From assembly GCA_019914995.1 (NCBI GenBank), contig CM034135.1, positions 4,838,501-4,902,500 of the forward strand: a DNA stretch of 64,000 nt. Reading direction: 5' to 3'. The notes under the pieces are model-generated. The model saw nothing but the letters and a program-made list of their open reading frames with translations, made no database searches and had not been told where the DNA came from. The stretch's first letter is position 1; every line of letters begins with the position of its first letter. Below, piece by piece: positions 35,952-47,810 of this stretch. The stretch comes from Acanthochlamys bracteata. Taxonomy: Eukaryota > Streptophyta > Magnoliopsida > Pandanales > Velloziaceae. The position numbers were made by a program, and so were the translations under genes.

Positions 35952-36113
35952 ATGGCAATGGCTGTGATGAAGACTCCCAGCACGCCAGCTTCAAAGATGG
36001 AAAAGACACCAATGTCAACCAGAAGTGTGGCTTCTAAGATTGAGAGAACACTAATGTCTGCTCCGGCAGGTGGTTCAAAGGCAGATCGAACGCCAATGTC
36101 GACTGCATACAGT
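35952..36113 (+). pseudogene. Captured fragment resembling a NACK1-type kinesin N-terminus
   Basis: Reads MKTPSTPASKMEKTPMST, followed by two degenerate repetitions of the same pattern (SKIERTLMS, SKADRTPMS). Plant kinesin-7 NACK1/HINKEL proteins begin with a similar TP-x-TP-x-SK-x-x-RTP stretch before the motor domain. The motor domain itself is absent. The match is short and Ser/Thr/Pro-rich, so it is tentative. Confidence 0.4.
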
Positions 36114-36420
36114 AACCTCATAGTAGGTGGTATAGGACGCTTGGTGGGTTCCTTTTCTTCAATGATTTTGTTGGCGTTCAGTGATCAAACAAGTTTGAAT
36201 GTTTATTTTCTATTCAATTCATAGTATTTTGCTTCTAAGATATAGGTTCTCATTATCTATGCTCATGTCCACTAGCTTACAGCCAAACTTCTCGAGTAAA
36301 TTCAAGTTACAAAATTCTATTACTTCATACTGTAGTTTTCTAGAAATTATTGCAGAAGCTATAAGAATTTTCTGCAGAGCTTTTGTCATAATTTTTATAT
36401 TGTAATAAACTTATATTACT

Positions 36421-36732
36421 TTGGTTGCTGTTACAGAAGCAAAATATTATACCAAGGTTTTTCTTGAGATAGTCCCGGTACACAGGTTTACTGACATTTT
36501 TGTTTCAAGTTTGATATCAGCATTGAGAAGCAACTATTTTATGTTAGATTCAGTTGACTTGAAGGTTAGGCTTCTAAAAGCTACTGAATTGGTGGATAGA
36601 CATTTGCAATAAGTTTGGTAGACCATGTCCTTTGATTCATCATATTATCTAAAAAAATTAGAAAATTTTTCTATTTACATTTTGAATAAAATATGTGTTC
36701 TGCTAATGACAGTCAATCCGAGTAGCAGAGAA
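36421..36732 (+). pseudogene. Captured fragment of peroxisomal Lon protease 2
   Basis: The open stretch ending at 36612 reads VFLEIVPVHRFTDIFVSS, then MLDSVDLKVRLLKATELVDR, then HLQ, closely matching the N-domain of plant LON2, an ATP-dependent peroxisomal matrix protease. An intron follows with a damaged donor (CAATAAGTTTGG). After an acceptor (AATGACAG), SIRVAE at 36713-36730 matches the start of the next LON2 exon. Retention of an intron shows the capture was from genomic DNA, not mRNA. ATPase and protease domains are absent. Confidence 0.8.
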
Positions 36733-37745
36733 TAGCTTATCACTACCTAGAGATAGATGTACAATGATCCACTCAGATCTCATGTTGTAACTTATCACTA
36801 CCTAGAGATTGCAGAAATAGCTTAACTTGCCTTTTTTCTTTGTTTTCCCCCATGTTTTTTTTGGAAGACAAGCTAGCATAGGAGTTTGTTCAACTTTTTT
36901 CAGTACTAGCTTGCGGTACTTGTTGATCCTCATTTTGAATAATTTATATACTTGTTATTTTAATTGATTGGCGTGTGCTAGTTTTGCTCATGCTTTACCC
37001 ATCCTTATATGTTTAGTCATATTTGATATTATCCATTCATATTTAGCATTAATGTTGCACCTCATAATGGGAAACATTATCTATATGTTTTTGAGTTTTG
37101 TGTTGGTTTCTCTATCTTTCTGCAGGATAGAGATAGTTACTGGAAAATGAAGAGCAAATACATTGTTTGAGGAGTCTAAAAGCAATTATTCTACTTTCTC
37201 TGAGTTTATGTGTTGTATTAAGCTTATCTAAGAACCGAATTATAATTAGTTTATGTATTTAAATGATCTTTATTTGAATTGTATCCAACAACGGTTTTAG
37301 GATCCAACAACAATAGCTGATTTTTTCATGAGCTGATGAACTTTAATAAATATTATGGTGGTTGTTGTGTATCTTTGAATAATATGTATTGAATGATGAT
37401 GCATATCTTGAATGAAATTATTATTATAAAATTAATAAGAAGCAGTAAGAATGTCACTTCATATGTTCGTAACCATTGATTCTTTCAATCGGTACTTATC
37501 GACTGGAATGTTATTGGTAATTACCGACGAAAAAAATAGTCGGTACATACCGATTAGTTTTTTTCAGTTAGTAATTTACTATTTAATGCTGACTGAATTT
37601 TTTATTTAGTTGGTAATTAATTCACCGATTGGTATTTACCGACGGAATATCGATTGTCATCGTTCAGTTGCTAATTTGCTTTGCCCACTGATTTTTGAGA
37701 CTCACTGACTGCTTTATTCAATCGGTGAAGACTTTATTTTTAGTA

Positions 37746-38102
37746 ATATTTATAAGCATATGCAATTGTAGCACCCGGCTAATATGGTACTATTAATGAA
37801 CATGAGTTGTTAAAATCTACAATGTTAGAGTTCAACTCAGCTCAGTATAAGACAAATTATTGGTCCAATTTTAAATTAACTATCTCATTTTTAGTTGGTA
37901 ACAATTTCAAACCCTTATGCTATTAATTCGAATCTAACTAACTCATCTTTGATTCGAATCTAACCGACCTTTCACACAATTAATCAGGGCCAGCCTAATT
38001 TGTAGGCTTAATAATATTAACTACTCGCGTGGATATATATTTTTTCCTATCCGAAGTGTATATATCTTAGAGCGAGCTGCTTTGATTACTCAACGTACTA
38101 TT
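37746..38102. other. Intergenic DNA between two transposons
   Basis: No gene or repeat is recognisable. The last 10 bp are the left target-site duplication of the adjoining MULE-type MITE. Confidence 0.5.
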
Positions 38103-38905
38103 ATAGTTGTAAGAATCGGACCGGATATCGAATTGAAAAACTGTCATGGTCACGGTTCTTAGATTGACCTACTGGATTAACCGGTCGAACTGTCGGATCA
38201 ATAATATTAAAATATTTTTAATCAATAATAATAATAATTACAGTAAAAAACCTACAGCCATCGTGACACTAATAATAATAATAGCATCAGCAATCAGAGA
38301 AAAAATTAGAATATTTTTATTATGATATTACTATCAACAACAATAACAATACTAATCACAGTAAAAATTGAAATATTGCTACCGTGACATTACCACCACC
38401 AACAATAATAATAACAACGAAAATTTATATTGAGAAATATTTAAATAAATTAGGAGATTAGAAGAACATAAAATTAATAAATAGATAAATCATAAAAGAG
38501 ACATAACCAACTTTTTTAGGTATACATATTTGAGTCTGAATATTTTATAATATAAAATTTTAAAATCACTAATAATTGATATTTACAGCTAAGACATAAT
38601 TAATTATATTTTTGTATTATTACATCCAAATGCAAAATCTAAACTACATATTATTTTTCAACATAAAACTATTAATATTTATTTTATATTAAATATATTA
38701 TCAATTTAATTTTTTAATTAATTTTTTTTAAAATATTCAATCCGATTTGATCCAGATAGACGGATAGATCGAATTAAAACAAGTCAAAATAGATCAAAAC
38801 GGATCAATTATATAGATAATTTTTTTACAAATTCTAATTGATTTATTATTCGGATCGACGATTTTCGGATTGATTCGGACGATTCAGTCCGGATCTGACA
38901 ACGAT
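38103..38905 (-). mobile_element. MULE-type MITE, family B copy 2
   Basis: Homologous along its whole length to the element at 20938-21789, in the opposite orientation: ends ATAGTTGTAAGAATCGGACC and GGATCTGACAACGAT, with shared interior landmarks such as AGTTTTATGTTGAAAAAT (complement here) and TAATCTCCTAATTTATTTAA. The flanks ACGTACTATT (38093-38102) and GCGTACTACT (38906-38915) form a 10-bp target duplication with two mismatches. C-to-T style changes have eroded the GC-rich ends relative to copy 1, suggesting an older or more methylated copy. Confidence 0.83.
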
Positions 38906-39317
38906 GCGTACTACTGATATACCTTTTGAGATGAATGTTAATATCTATTCAACGATGGAATCACAAAAAAGAATTTGAGTTGTTATCGTGAAATCTTTGC
39001 TCTCTGATATAGTTGGTGGTCATTCGATCTGGTATTTAATTTGTTGTTCATATGCTTAGTTAGTTTTATGCTGCACCTCATATGTTCATTGGGATGCTGT
39101 TACGAATTCTTTGATTTGTACCGGTACTTGGTCGCATAGTTTTTTGTGTTCTTTAACATTAATATTTTCGTCAATATTATGATACTTTACGATGTGACGG
39201 ACTAGATAATGTATATTTCTTGCTTACTTTATCTTTCAAAAGACAGGAAGTAAACCTTTTCATTTGCTACATATGAGTACCATGTATAGGCATCTAGTAT
39301 AACAAAAGTAATTTAGT

Positions 39318-39562
39318 GAACGTTTGGCTAAATTTATAATCTGATTTTCATTTTAATTTTTAATTTTGTATTTTTTAATAAAATTTTGAAAATATTTTAT
39401 AGAATTAAAAAAATAGAAATATTTTACAAGGTGATATCTTATTATTATTTATTTTATTTTTTTGAAATAAAAAAATAAGGTTCATTATTCAAAAATTCTC
39501 AAAATACATTTAAAAAAAAAAACTCCTAGCCAATAAGTATTTTCAAATATACTTCTAAAATA
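39318..39562. repeat. AT-rich MITE, family A copy 5
   Basis: Begins GAACGTTTGGCTAAATTTAT and ends near AATAAGTATTTTCAAATATAC, so its ends are approximate inverted repeats like copy 2. The interior is A/T-rich. It lies about 640 bp upstream of the first BAHD gene. Confidence 0.45.
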
Positions 39563-40198
39563 AATATTAGTTGCGTCAACCTTTGGGTGATATAAGATTT
39601 CGCTACTGTTCCACGCCTATTTATTGAATAATGAAAGCTCAATTCATATTACTTGTAAATAATTCTAATTCCATGAAAGAACAAAGCAATCGAGTTTAAT
39701 TATTATTTCAACGATATTTTGTCAAGACGCGCAACAGCAGGGTTCAATTCTTTTGTGCAAATTCTCGTTGTTTACACCATTGACGGTTTGAAAGGGGTGT
39801 CAACAGATATCCTACCATGCATAGCTTTTCTTATATATTCTGATTCTGATATAATATCGTAAATGAGTAGATTTCTGGAGTGTTAGGTTTTGGCCTCCGT
39901 TTGCAACAATTCTGGCTAACCTGACCAGCCGTTTCTTGGCAATATTGACTGATCTCTAACACGTGCCTAGCATGCACCTTTACTTATCATCTAGCTGACC
40001 ATGAACAAGACAGTTTTAATGGCTGAACAAAGGAATTGCCCCCACATGCCTGCGTGTAAACAGTTCTTCGAGCTAAACCTACTACCACTTTTGGAGCTGT
40101 TCGAATTCTCTTAACCTATATGTACATGCAAAATCACAAATTGGATTACGCAGAAGAGAGAAAATAAAACAATCACTTGCAAAACTAAACAACTTTTC

Positions 40199-41518
40199 AT
40201 GGAGGTCACGGTGCAGAGATCCTGCATTCTCACTCTCGACAAACTTGCAAATAACGACACTCGGGCACCCGTAGAGATACCTTTAGACATCTTTGATCGC
40301 TTCGCCAGCAATATTCACATTGCAGTCATCTACGCATTCTCTCCTCCAACTCCAACCAATACGGAGATCATTGAAGCTCTTTCCAAGACTCTTCATAGCT
40401 TTCCAACCCTTGTCGGGGAGCTAGGAAGAAGTAATTCAGGCCGCCCATGTGTTATAATAGGCGGCAAAGGTGGCGGTGCATTGCTTGTCGAAGCAACCGT
40501 AGCTTCTAAACTGGAGGACTATTTGCCATTGGAGCCTTCACCGGATTTTGCTCTCCTCCACCCACCTGCAGCAAAGGAAAAAGAATGCAAGCTTCTTCAA
40601 ATTCAGCTCAATCGATTCGCATGCGGTGGCCTAGTGATCGGAGTCACCGCCCACCATCGTGTCGCCGACGGACAATCCATGAGCACTTTCTTCGTTGCAT
40701 GGGGGAAGACCGTTCGTGATATCCCCTTCTGTTCACTTCCTGTTTTCTCTGACAAACCCTGGTTGAAACCACGGGAACCGCCTCGGTGCGAGTTCGAGCA
40801 CTGGGGTTTCGAGTTTATCCCTGTTCTGCCTCATCCGCAGAACGGTTTCACCGTAGATAAGATTGAAGAAGATCCCGACAAAATCACGAATGTATTGCTT
40901 CACTACTCATCAGAATACTTATCGAAACTGAAAGCCTCCATTCCGGAGAAGTACACCACGTTCGAGACACTGTTAGGTCATTTATGGAGGAAGATAACTA
41001 TATCTCGTGGACTGCACGGTGAAGAATTCACTAGAATAAGGGTTTCGGTGAATGGAAGGCCAAGGTTGAAGCCACCTGTTCCACATGAGTTTTTCGGCAA
41101 TCTCGTTCTCAATGCATACCCTAAGGCCAAAGTCCATGAACTCATCGAAGGAGGAACAAAAACGGCAGCGAGAATAGTCCACGAAGCTGTAAGAATGATT
41201 GACGACGCTTACTTCAAGTCGTTCATTGATTTCGGTTACATGCACGAGGAACTGGAACTGAAACCGTGCTATGATGAGGAGGGTAACGTTCTGTCGCCGA
41301 ACCTGGAAGTGGACAGCTGGTTAGGATTTCCGTTTCAGGAAGTCGGCTTTGGCGGTGGCGGCGCTCTTCGTGGGTTCACGCCATCGTGGGTGCCCATCGA
41401 CGGAATCTTGATCTTTCTTCCAACGTTGCGCCAGGATGGTGGCGTGGACGTTGTAGTCACATTGAGGGTAGAACATGCAAGACTTCTGAGGAACATTTCT
41501 CACAGTTTAGCCAAGTAG
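40199..41518 (+). CDS. BAHD N-hydroxycinnamoyltransferase-like enzyme, copy 1
   Basis: BAHD enzymes move an acyl group from an acyl-CoA thioester to an amine or alcohol in the cytosol. This 439-residue intronless protein resembles agmatine, tryptamine and putrescine hydroxycinnamoyltransferases: EIPLDIFDRFASNIHIAVIY near the N-terminus, FACGGLVIGVTAHHRVADGQ with catalytic His153 and Asp157, TTFETLLGHLWRKI at 253-266 and SPNLEVDSWL at 366-375. The usual DFGWG structural motif is replaced by VGFGGGG (382-388), as in that amine-acylating group. It is close to copy 2 (58205-59515) with about 25 replacements. About 155 bp upstream (from 40043) and 105 bp downstream, including CCAATAAATTCTGTCTGCAC, are shared with copy 2. 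The exact amine and acyl donor cannot be read from sequence. Confidence 0.9.
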   Translation: MEVTVQRSCILTLDKLANNDTRAPVEIPLDIFDRFASNIHIAVIYAFSPPTPTNTEIIEALSKTLHSFPTLVGELGRSNSGRPCVIIGGKGGGALLVEATVASKLEDYLPLEPSPDFALLHPPAAKEKECKLLQIQLNRFACGGLVIGVTAHHRVADGQSMSTFFVAWGKTVRDIPFCSLPVFSDKPWLKPREPPRCEFEHWGFEFIPVLPHPQNGFTVDKIEEDPDKITNVLLHYSSEYLSKLKASIPEKYTTFETLLGHLWRKITISRGLHGEEFTRIRVSVNGRPRLKPPVPHEFFGNLVLNAYPKAKVHELIEGGTKTAARIVHEAVRMIDDAYFKSFIDFGYMHEELELKPCYDEEGNVLSPNLEVDSWLGFPFQEVGFGGGGALRGFTPSWVPIDGILIFLPTLRQDGGVDVVVTLRVEHARLLRNISHSLAK

Positions 41519-41625
41519 ACGAAAATTTTTTATGGATGATTGTGTATGTAGCTTCAAATTCAAGAATGTTACCTGTTTGCTTGTTCAATTATAATCCAAT
41601 AAATTCTGTCTGCACCGGTGTATGA

Positions 41626-44600
41626 GAACAGGCTAGGAGTATTAATTAGCTGTCAGAGAATACTATTTTTCATAGTTAAGACCGAAGCCACTCATATTTC
41701 ATCTGTCGATAAAAAATTAGATCACGTATTGGAGGAAAGAATTAATAATTTAAAACTGATGATTTTAGCCTAAACGTATATTGATATGTCATTCCTGGTT
41801 GAAAGAGGAACATCCTACTTGTTTGATTAGACACGTATATGTTAATCTGTGGCTTGCAAGGTAATATCGAGATATCAAATTTGACATTTCGAATGTTAAA
41901 AACAAAATATATAACCTATTTCACCTGTGTTACGAACCAAAGCCGTTTTGCTTATATATACTATCATTCTACTTATAAATCAAATTATTAATTGCAACGT
42001 CAATCTTAATATCATCTGTAACAAAAATAGCCATGAGAAGTTGTATGCTTTTAATTCCATTAAAGTATATATTGATTGAAAGAAAAAGTTAATTTCAATT
42101 AATTCTGATAGATCCGTCATATGTAACGAAGCAGATGCGCTAGTCGATACTACTTATATATACAAAAAATACACAATTTAAAAAATAGTAGAAAATATTA
42201 AAAAATATACATATATATTTCATATAAAAACAAATAATATGCATAAGTGACTTTCTAAATTCTCCAATAAGACAAACAGCTAACCAGAACATTGAAATTA
42301 TGTTGTATAAATAATAGTCTACAATTAGTCAAATTCTTAAACATACTTTTTTTGCACCAATTCAAATGTGCATCTGCACATTTTCTTTTCATTAAAGTAT
42401 GCGACTTTCCAAATTTTGTTCCTTTCGGGGCCTTTAATTATACGTAACAGTATGTCATTTGCATGCAAATTTTAGACTTAGTCAGAACCGTCGATGATAT
42501 AGTTTACTATTTCTTAAATAATGATTGAAATGTAAGAACCGTTGATGATCTTATAAAATATCTTAATCTATATACTCTCATACGAGGTGTTCTTTTGGCA
42601 ATTTAGACAAGCAAACTTATATTTCGTGATACACCTCGAAAGATCTACATATGCAAGAAAGCCACTTATAATTCAAATGAACGCAACATACAAATTTAAG
42701 ATAATCTGAGAAACTATATTATATAGTTTGATCCCGCTTTTTTATAAATCTTTTAATTTATTTATCAGTGGTGATAGAAAAAATACATCTATATCCTTAC
42801 GAGGCTGATTTGGTATGGTAATTAATAATGATAAAATGAAGGACTCTTTCATACATCTTCATTAAGATAAATTGTAAGGTGATGTATAACAAACCATATG
42901 CTATATAGTTTATTCATATAATTGAACGGTGTGAAACTATTTATTAATAAATCTAACCGCACGTTACGAGGATCCTCAGTTAATAAAGGAAACTTCTTAA
43001 GAAAATGACTCAAAGCTTTATTATCCTCCAAAACATTAATAATGTTTATTTTGAGACACGATTTTCTTAATGTCAAAATATATCTGTTGCAGTCTTACTT
43101 AACATACATAATTTTGTAGCCTTGGAGTAAGTGGGCAGTAACGTAATATTTTGTGAGCAATTTTTTTGTTTTTAATAATCTAAATAAAACTTTTACCATA
43201 ATTCATTACATTTTTTCGACATTTATTTTGTTATTGCACCATGATTCATTCACCATTTTCATAAGATCATTATAATGTTTTTGCTGCAGGTTTTAATTGT
43301 TGCTAGGTGCTAACTCTATCAGTTAACATTGTAATTTCTTACGTTTTTCTCTTCAATTGTTGATCAAGCTTGCAGACCTTAGATAAACTGTTGTCTTTAC
43401 GTGGTGGTTTACATTTAGATCCTCGACATCGAAAATAACTAGATACGTTTTCGAGAACACTATTACTTTATCTTGCGCTACCGGATGCTCGATCTATGAT
43501 GATTCATCGAGCAATTGGACATCCTTTCCTATTAATTATTATAACTACACTTACTAATGTACAAATACTTATAAATGACATTTACTAGTGTATAAATAGT
43601 TGTGAATGACAATTAAATCTTTTACTTATATAGTTCTTTCGTGTTCTTTCTATACTTCATTCACCTGACTTATTTGTATGCAAATTTATATATTCCTAAT
43701 GACCCCTCATTCTGTATATATGTATAGTATTATATGCATATATATCTAATTTATAGATATACCTACCGTTTGATGAGAAATGCTCGCAATATTTTCATTG
43801 TCTTTGCTATAGATATCAAGTTACCTATTTCTAGATTTTTTCAATCTTTGTGGTAATTTCTATATAAATAATGTGGTAGGCTAGTAAATTTTGAAAACTT
43901 ATTTTATATGGATTGAAAAAATTATCTTCGACGTAATTTTAAAACTATCAAATAGATTGCATAGACTAACCTAATGAGAAAGTCCACTATTCTCAATAAA
44001 TCTCTTGTTAAATTAGCCCTACCATGTTCACCACGACCCATTTTCTTATAATTAATGTCCATATATTTGAGAATAATTGCAAAACTTTATATATTTCAGT
44101 ATTGAATTTGAGTAACATACGGAGCTGGACTGACTATCATGCAGAAATTGGCTAGCGTGAGACATTGTTGAGATGCCAATTTTGTACGAGTATATCTTTC
44201 TACTCACAGTATGAAATGGAGATTTTTCAAATTCTCTTGAAGGATGGCAGATAGAGTGTAAATGGAGACAAAGAGCATGATATTTTAATAGATATCAAAG
44301 ATAGAAAAATTCAAAGAAGCCTTACTAATCATACTGTTCAATATCACTGGATCACGTAGACAACATCTCGATATACTCAATGGCAAAAGCCATATCTTTC
44401 TATTCAGGCACTACTTTTGGAGTTCTAATATTATCAATAAAAAGAAGACATTTTGAAATTTTTACAGTCCACAAATTAGGTGATTTTATGAAGAAACCAA
44501 TTCTAAAAAATCGGAGAAGCTCGCTGTTTTGTACATGCCAATTGTAAATGCACGGGAGTGAACCTATTCTGGATAGCGATATGTAAATTTGATATCTCTC

Positions 44601-46436
44601 AACTCGAATCATGTTTGGGAGATCAGATTTTCTCTACTAAAGTTTGACACGATGAGCTATCCACAGTCCAAATCTAAGACCAATTCATTCATTAACGAAG
44701 TTTAGAAAAATCAACAAAGTGACTTAGATAGAGTAGGCTAGCTAATGGCTTAATAGATACATACATTCATCTATAGCCAGTTGCAGTTAACCTCAGAAGA
44801 TGCTAAATCAATCAAGAAGATTTTCAAAATATTTATTTACATATGTTATGAACCGTATATTTGAAGATATTAATCAAACTTACAAAGATATAAAGTTTCC
44901 AGCGTGGACACTATCTAGACCAATCAATTTCAAATGCTTATATTTCAACCATTTGATGAAATTTGGCATGATGTTTATATTCCGATTGAAGTGGACATCC
45001 TAAAGATTATTTCTATCTGACGAAATCATATTGATTATTAGAAGAATCTGCTATTCGAAAGACAGCAGCAGAAACTCTAAAGACGTTTGGAGCCGTTGGA
45101 ATATTTTGAAGCATCATATCACGTGTAATTCACTTCAGATTTTGAAAACGTGTTTATGAGGCATAGCAGAGATATCACGTCTAATCCACATCAACAAGCA
45201 ATGGCAAGCAAATAAAACAAATTTAAGAAATTTTCAGAGAAGAAGACTTCCACATAAGCAAGCAATGATAGTTTTCTTTTGATCTTTTCCATACATTCTC
45301 TTCCTAGCCGTTGGAATGTTCAATCGTTGTAGCAAATTTGATCCTGTTATTGAGCAGAGACATCACTATATAGCGATAGCATTGAGCACAGGATTGAGTA
45401 CAGCATTGAGGAGGAGTGATTCTTCTTGCTACCCGACAAAAGACCAATTTCACTAAGAGTATTTTTTTAGATTCATTCTCTTTATTTCTTTTGTGTGAGA
45501 TCCGTTGAACTTATTGTTGGGTGATTAGACATCATTATTGGTGAGATCACCTGAGTTTAAGCCCATGATTACGTTGTAACATTGAGCGAATGTTGCAAGA
45601 AACATTCAAGTTCTCTGGCTGGTAGCCTAAATGTAGGTTACCGATTTGTGCTAGATCTTTACGAAGGCGTGTATGATTGTGGCCTAATGGACTTTTCGAA
45701 CTCTGGAAGGCTGGTTGGAGATATCCTCGCTAGAAGACTCGATTGAATGGAGGTGTTTTACGAAATATCAAGTCTCGATTATTTGTACGTTGCTTCAACG
45801 TTAGTAGATTTCACTACCAGTGTCGAGTGACGTGGACGTAGGTACCAAGGTGTCGAACCACGTAAAAAGTTCTGGTGTGCTAGCTGATTTGCATATCTTA
45901 ACACTTATGTTTGTTTTACTTTATTATTATTTTGTAAAAGAATGAATTTACTAACACCCACGCTTTAGTTTTTGTATTGTTTATCTTGTTGCAAATGTTA
46001 TGAATGAGTTATTGTAACAAGATTCATATGCTAGTTTTATTATAGTTGGATTATTATATTGTGATGAATGAGTTGCAATATGGTTGAATAACTAGCCTTA
46101 TTACAAATTTAGTAAACACCTATCATCTTTCTATAGAGCCTCTTCCACTAGTGCTGCAAGCACTTACCCTCTATTTTACAGAAATTTAAACAACACAGGT
46201 TGGGCACATGATCAATCTCAGAGCAACAAATAAATTTAAAGTAAGCAAGTGAGATGATCAAAAGGCTGTCAGAATATGTGTTCATAAAGTTAATCAGCAG
46301 GGAAAACTATTTCTGTTTTGATGGAGACTGTGTAATTCTTGCTTATTCTTCTTAAGATCTCTCAATGCTTTCCCCTTTTTTTTCATTGTGCATTTCTTCT
46401 TCTTCTTATACTATTTCTGCTTGCAAGACTGAGTGT
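41626..46436. other. AT-rich intergenic region, no gene seen
   Basis: Nearly 5 kb without a recognisable coding region. Short open frames at 42849, 44400 and 44800 match nothing I know. The segment 45470-45890 has the look of a retrotransposon LTR (see that entry). The rest may be decayed transposon sequence. Confidence 0.5.
45470..45890 (+). repeat. Possible decayed LTR
   Basis: The GC-balanced stretch with GTGACGTGGACGTAGG and GTGTCGAACCACGTAAA resembles the R-U5 part of many plant copia-type LTRs. It sits in otherwise AT-rich DNA. There is no partner LTR or coding region next to it, so it may be a solo remnant. Boundaries are uncertain. Confidence 0.35.
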
Positions 46437-47810
46437 TGTTATCGCAAGTGTACGAGTCGTACAAGTAATACAATGACAAGAAAAGTATCGTTCCCATCAG
46501 AATTAAATTAACTTATTAAGTATAAAAATAACTAGTCCTATAATTATTTGAACAATTGATCTAAAATATAGTGAATGCTAAAACTAAAAAACGCAAAACA
46601 AGCTAAAACTAACACTTGTACGATTTCAATGACTTAAATGCTAGGGTATTTGATTTCATCGTAATTAATCCAATTCAACTCCATATTCATGCGATCGAAG
46701 TTTATAATCTTTATTGACAATTAGAAAATCTTAATTTCTTTGATATACATTCTTAAGCCATACCAAAAATACTTTAATGGAATAACTCACTATATCTCTA
46801 TGTGAATTAATATATGAGAAAGATTATTAAGTTTTATGGTATTCTACATTAACTGCACGAACCATAATAGTACATCTCTATCTCTTATGCAATTCATGGC
46901 ATTCATTATAAAGACTAATTCATACATCATATATCTATATCAATACGAATCTTAAATCGATTGAATATTGACAAAATACTCAAAAATATTAAGCACGACA
47001 ATGAATACTCAATAGCAATTATAAAATTTCGAATAGTATAGAATTAAGAATTAAATTATCATATTTAGGCTACATCATAGCCCCAGTAAAGAGAAATTTA
47101 GTTTATATTTTTCAGATCTAACAAAGTAAAGAGAAACATGAGAGATAGAATAAAGACTAATGTTGAGCAAACTACCGTGTCTTTTCTTTACTCCATCCTT
47201 TTTCCTATTCCAACGGCAAGAAGTCGAGAAAATAAACCCTAAATGAGGCACCTCTTACTGCTCTCTCCTGTTGCTCCCCTCTAGAAATCCAAAAATTGAG
47301 TACTTAAAATCGTGGTGTTTTTCTTTTAGAAAATAGTTAGGTGCAGTTACAATCAATCCGAATTCTCTATGCATCAAGTTCTATGGGTCGTTTTGAGGTC
47401 TGTTTGGTCTTCTACTCTGAAAAAGTATTGTAACTCAAGGTATATGTCTTATCTTTTCAGCCATATATGGCACATGTCATTTAAAAATTTGGAAGGCCTT
47501 CAACTTCACTTTTTCCCAAAACTGCATAGATGATTTGGTTCTGCACTATATATCAAATTTATCTATGATATATATTAAATGGCTGGGCCAGAAAATTCTG
47601 AAAATATTAATGAACTAACTTCGATGTCTTGGCAAAATAATCCATCGAAAGTCAAGTTTTATTCTAAAATGCTCATACAGCACAGAATTGTTGAAAAATA
47701 AGGAAGACACAAAGTAAGATTTTGTTTAATCAATATTTCTATATAAAATCAAGCATTTATGGTATAAGAGTCAATTAGATTTTGTATATAATTTAAGCAC
47801 ATCAAATACC
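46437..47810 (-). repeat. 3' LTR of the gypsy element
   Basis: The low-coordinate border reads TGTTATCGCAAGTGTACGAG, the common end of plant gypsy LTRs on this strand. The other border lies at a purine-rich tract AAGTGTGGGG (complement of CCCCACACTT at about 47810-47819). The exact start base is uncertain because TG has apparently mutated. Confidence 0.55.

Larger units (their letters stand above)
34959..37745 (-). mobile_element. CACTA element copy 1, non-autonomous, gene-fragment carrier
   Basis: The left end is CACTACTACAAAAGTAG and the right end is a mutated TTTTTAGTA. Both sides carry many subterminal copies of TTACCGACTGAA / TCAGTCGGTAA, the layout of CACTA (En/Spm-type) elements. Its ends and the TATTATGGTGGTTGTTGT segment near 37350 match copy 2 (49467-51619) in reverse complement, so the two copies are in opposite orientation. 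No transposase is recognisable. The interior carries host-gene pieces: a probable kinesin N-terminus (35952-36113) and LON2 exons (36421-36732). Flanking 3-bp duplications are not recognisable (TTT versus ATA). Confidence 0.85.

Noticed and set aside
40982-41245. Minus-strand 87-codon frame, also present at 58988-59251
   Set aside because: Antisense to the BAHD coding region; it is conserved only because the coding strand is identical there.
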